This document shows positions 60,390 through 64,000 of a stretch of DNA of 64,000 bases, piece by piece. This stretch comes from Adiantum capillus-veneris. Its lineage: Eukaryota; Streptophyta; Polypodiopsida; Polypodiales; Pteridaceae. The notes beneath the pieces were generated by a model. It was not told where the DNA came from. It ran no database searches and worked only from the letters and a program-made list of their open reading frames with translations. The DNA lies in assembly GCA_014529385.2 (NCBI GenBank), contig JABFUD020000246.1, positions 1-64,000 of the forward strand, given 5' to 3'. Within the stretch, counting starts at the first letter, position 1. The number at the start of each line of letters is the position of its first letter. The position numbers and the translations under genes were made by a program.

Positions 60390-62995
60390 CCTAGTACTTC
60401 ATCGTATTGCTCTCCAGTGTTGTTGGTTTTGAAGAAAGACGGATCTTGGAGAATGTGCATCGATTATAGAGCTCTCAACAAAATCACCATCAAGAACTGA
60501 TTTCCGATTCCTAGGATCGATGATATACTCGACAAATTACAGGGATCCTCATGATTTAGTAGGATTGATTTCAAGAGTGGATATCATCATATCCGAATCG
60601 CGCCAAGAGACGTCTACAAGACAACCTTTCGAACGACTTTTGCGTTATTTGAGTTTTTGGTGATGCCTTTTGGCTTAACCAATGCTCCGACAACATTTAA
60701 CCGGATGATGGACAGGATTTTTCGAGAGTAAAGGCTATTTGTTGGCACCTTCTTTGACGATATCATTGTTTTCTCCAAGAATGAGGCAGAACATAGAGAT
60801 CATCTGCTTCAGGTCTTTCAGGCATTACGAGAGCACCAGTTAGTGATTAATGCAAAGAAAAGTGAATTTTTCCTACCAAAGATACACTTTTTGGGACACA
60901 GTGTGTCAACAGCAAGAGTGCAAATGGATCCGGCCAAGATAGAGACTATCCGTGATTGGCCCAATTTGAAGAACGTCCATGGAGTTAGAAGCTTCTTGGG
61001 ACTGTGTTCGTACTACAGGCCGTTCATTCGAAAGTTTGCAGAGGTTGCTTCCCCTTTGCATATCTTGACACAGAAAGGAGCCCCTTTCTCGTGGGGACCC
61101 ACAGAGGTGACTTCCTTTCAGACTTTGAAAGAGAAATTGACTACGGGACCAGTTTTGACTTTGCCGGACTTGCAGAAGTCATTTGAAGTATATTGTGATG
61201 CTTGTGGTCGTAGTTTGGTGCGGTCTTGATGCAAGAAGGCCATGTCATTGCTTACGAGAGCCGATTGTTCTCAAGGCCGGAATTGACAGCGCAAATTTAT
61301 GAGAAAGAGCTTTTGGTGGTTATCCATGCTCTTACTCAGTGGCAGCATTACCTACTCGGTGCGGATTTTACTGTCTTTACAAACCATCAGAGTTTACGCT
61401 ACTTCTTGTCACAGAAGCAGCTATCGGAAAAGTGATGGACGAACATCTTGTCACAATTTCACTTCCAGATTGTCCATGTTCACGGACAGAAGAATTTGGT
61501 GGCAGATGCTTTGCCTCGGAAGCTGTTGGTTCTGCCTATTTCCGCAATATATCATAGGAGCTTCGAGGATATGGTCGACCAATATGCCACAAATCCGGAT
61601 TTTGCAGACGTTTTCACACGGATACAGGATGGGAGACAATAGCGGGATATTGCATTCGGGATGGCTACTTGATGTGGAAAACCATGTTGTGCGTTACACA
61701 ACCGTTGACGGAAAAGGTTATGACTGAATGCCACTGTCCACCTTTTACGGGTCACCGCGGCATTGCTACCACCATGAAAGGGATAGAGAGATACTTCTTT
61801 TGGCCAAGACTCAAGAACGATGTGGACGAGTTTGTGCGCAGTTGCTTGGTATGCCAGAAGGTCAAGTTTGACAGACATAAAGCACAGGGATTGTTACAGC
61901 CTTTGCCCTACCCACCCGCCCATGGAAAAGTATTGCAATGGATTTCATTTTTTATCTCGCGAGAACACAGAGTGGTCACGATGGTATCTGGACTGTTATT
62001 GACAGATTTAGCAAACATGCTCATTTCATTCCAGTGAAGAAAACATTCAAGCCGGATTACTTAGCGCGACAGCTTGTGGCCCAGATTTTCAAATTACATG
62101 GCATGCCTGAGACGATAATCTCCGACAGGGACCCCAGATTTACGAGTTTGTTTTGGAAGGCAATTTGGGAGAACATTGGCACGCGGTTGCAGTTCTCGTC
62201 ATCTTTCCACCCGTAGACTGACGGGCAATCTGAGATTGCCAATTCAGTGGTTTTAGATTTATTGAAGTCTTATATCTCGAATCAGAAGACTCAATGGGAA
62301 AAGTATCTACCTTTGGTGGAATTTGCCTACAATAACAGGATACACTCTTCGACGGGGAAGGCGCCATTTGAGATTGTTGAAGGTGCTGCGAAGGTTCCAC
62401 CCTTCCTAAGCACGAAAGATAAGATTTTTGAAGTTGATGAGTATACGCACGACTTAGACACGGCTTTTGCCAAGGTCCACGAGGCTTTGCAAAAATCTCA
62501 AGAACGCCAGACAAAGGCAGCAGATCGCCATCGTAGCGATTTGAAATTGGAGGAGGATGATTGGGTGCTCTTTTGAGAAGGCATGCCTGAGAAAGAAAAA
62601 GGGAAACGAGAGGCTTTTTCCAAAGCTTAGTATGCGATACTACGGACCTTTACAAATCTCTGAAAAGATCAATGATATCTCCTTCCGACTAAAACTGCCC
62701 GACACTTGGAGGATTCACAATGCATTTCATGTGAGTCTCTTGAAACCTTTCAAAGGTGATGTGCCTGATGATGGGGAGCCCGATGAGCAACCCAAAGTGG
62801 AGGAAAACGAGCAGATCCTTCTTCCTGAACAGATTTGGACACAAAGAATAAGGTAAAGTAAGAAGGCGGTTCTTGGTTAAATTCAAGAACTATCCTGCAT
62901 TGGATGCGAAGTGGATGGAGGAGGAGGACCTAGCAGATACTCCTCAAATTGTGAAACTTTACCTTGAAGCTTTTGGTTTAGCATAGTCTACTCCA
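60390..62995 (+). pseudogene. Element D pol: RT, RNase H, integrase, chromodomain, broken
   Basis: RT runs 60400-61150 ([33 protein letters not shown] at about 60760) with in-frame stops, for example near 60500 and 60730. RNase H lies at 61180-61500 (CDACGRS, then HVIAYESR in another frame). Integrase has GHRGIAT, CLVCQKVKF and then FIFYLARTQSGH, ISDRDPRFTSLFWKA and a GQSEIAN-type end near 62240. The chromodomain (about 62800-62960) has a frame break but keeps FLVKFKNYP and KWMEEEDL. Very similar to element A pol, so the two are sister lineages. Confidence 0.88.
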
Positions 62996-63454
62996 AATGG
63001 AACCCAGAATTCAGCTTGGCCACAGATCTGGTGCAGTGGGATGCACTGCTCCTTTGTCAACAGATGCCTCGAATTTTTAGAACACTAGAGTCATTGATGT
63101 CTCTTTGAGCTTCTATACTGAGAGCTGATAGTATTCTGCTGTATGACTTTATGAAGTGGAATTCCTGAATATGAAACTGATTTGTTCTTGACTTGGTTTT
63201 AAGTGCAGGAGCTGATAGACGAAATGACTGCAGCATTTTGGTCTAATTGATCTCGAATAGACATGGTTGCAATAGGGGTTAGTCAATCGGGCATCGATGA
63301 GGTCTGAGTGGATCTAGATGTGATTGCTAGCTACATTGCCGATAAATCATGGTCTAAGATCCGAATGAATGTTGAATGTCATGTGATGTCTTGTGATGTG
63401 ACTGTCGATTGGTACATGTGCTAGATGTGTGTTCCTAGTATGTAGGTACTAACA

Positions 63455-63468
63455 GTCAGTGGGGGGTA
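63455..63468 (+). other. Element D polypurine tract
   Basis: CAGTGGGGGGTA directly precedes the 3' LTR start TGTCCC. Confidence 0.85.
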
Positions 63469-63947
63469 TGTCCCAAACTGTGACGTGGCGAGAGAGAGAA
63501 AGAGCTCTCTTGCTTTTTTTTAAAAAAGCATAAAGAGAGAGAGAGAGAGAGAGAGAGAGAGCTAAAAGCTCTGCTTTAATTTAGAAAGAGGGCTTGTGAG
63601 AGAGAAAAAGAGACTCGCTTTATTATTGAAAGCTTTTGATTTTCAGCTTTTGGACTCTGCTTTTGGCATCCCATGTAACCTTTAAATAAACGGGCTGGCC
63701 TCTCACAACTAAGAGCATCTCGACACAGAGTCTGAGTGTGAGCGGGCTGCCCGCACTCTTGTACTTTGAACTCACATTAATACAAAAAGAAATACCAAAA
63801 GGGGCGCCAGTCTTTGGAGCCAATATCTTTAAGCACGGAACTCCGCCGGGCCAGTGTCGAACAAATTGTGAACAGTGAACTGTTTTGAAGTGGTAATTTG
63901 GTCCTGTCGCCGTAGATTCTTAACTTGGAGTGTCCAAGTCTGTTACA
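63469..63947 (+). repeat. Element D 3' LTR
   Basis: TGTCCCAAAC...CTGTTACA. It matches the 5' LTR apart from substitutions, the missing ~220 bp and a 17-bp segment (CATGTAACCTTTAAATA) absent from the 5' copy. Shared motif at 63784-63808. Confidence 0.88.
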
Positions 63948-64000
63948 TACCCCCCTCTTGAAAGAATTGTGTAATTGCCCTCGATTACGCCTCAAAAACA
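63948..64000 (-). mobile_element. Element E polypurine tract and start of its interior
   Basis: TACCCCCCTCTTGAAAG is, on the minus strand, a polypurine tract like that of element A. It belongs next to the LTR at 56812-57350, from which element D separates it. The interior of E continues beyond the window. Confidence 0.8.

Larger units (their letters stand above)
57356..63947 (+). mobile_element. Element D: Ty3/gypsy chromovirus, 6592 bp, decayed, TSD TACCC
   Basis: The 5' LTR is 57356-58030 (675 bp) and the 3' LTR 63469-63947 (479 bp, lacking about 220 bp near its start). PBS TGGTATCAGAGC at 58032 and a polypurine tract GTGGGGGGTA at 63459 are in place. TACCC flanks both ends (57351-57355, 63948-63952). 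The interior keeps gag, protease, RT, RNase H, integrase and chromodomain in order but with many frame breaks. It is inserted at the LTR/polypurine-tract border of element E. Confidence 0.92.

Overview
The window looks like nuclear DNA from a land plant with a large, repeat-rich genome. The evidence is intron-rich coding sequence with GT-AG borders, chromodomain Ty3/gypsy elements, a Ty1/copia-type element, several LINEs, a tRNA-derived SINE and many long CT, GT and GA microsatellites. Giant introns and the LINE type make me favour a fern or another non-flowering plant, but that is an inference and nothing here identifies the species.

The only host gene I recognise is on the minus strand: an HflX-type translational GTPase. 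Eleven consecutive exons, with phases that agree throughout, lie at 41592-41476, 41367-41253, 41017-40880, 40691-40596, 37334-37221, 37125-37057, 5018-4948, 4791-4698, 4077-3955, 3866-3777 and 3705-3616. They encode 371 residues of the HflX core through to the stop codon. The 5' end of the gene (transit peptide and N-terminal part) was not found. One intron (5019-37056) is 32,038 bp long and interrupts the GTPase domain directly after the G3 region.

That intron is a nest of mobile elements. In coordinate order it holds: a tandem pair of ~830-bp units (5691-7349); a broken coiled-coil ORF region (7566-10520, minus); a solo LTR with 5-bp target duplication (11914-13391); the downstream part of an old Ty3-type element T (13900-15209); a young, nearly intact chromovirus A (15210-23823, minus) inserted into T; the RT-RNase H-integrase part of T (23830-26905); a ~2-kb imperfect palindrome where gag would be expected (26910-28863); the PBS and 5' LTR of T (28911-29718); a LINE remnant (29719-32030, minus); a non-autonomous copia-type element (32349-35788, plus); and a LINE ORF1 remnant (35793-36700, minus).

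The next intron (37335-40595) carries a decayed plus-strand LINE. Upstream of the recognised exons (41593-64000) the sequence is again wall-to-wall elements: LINE tail, SINE, LTRs of at least four related Ty3 families, an inverted LTR pair (45092-48979), a broken plus-strand Ty3 element B split by a LINE and a MITE-like element (51611-56640), and a second plus-strand chromovirus D (57356-63947) inserted at the LTR/polypurine-tract junction of an older minus-strand element E.

The points I consider most worth a second look are: the 32-kb intron inside a GTPase core; element T, which has two H2C2-like modules before its integrase core and a retropepsin-like domain after integrase; its 2-kb palindrome; a ~24-bp motif shared by eleven LTRs of different families; a proline-containing retropepsin motif in separate elements; and a SINE whose 3' end resembles the local LINE tail.
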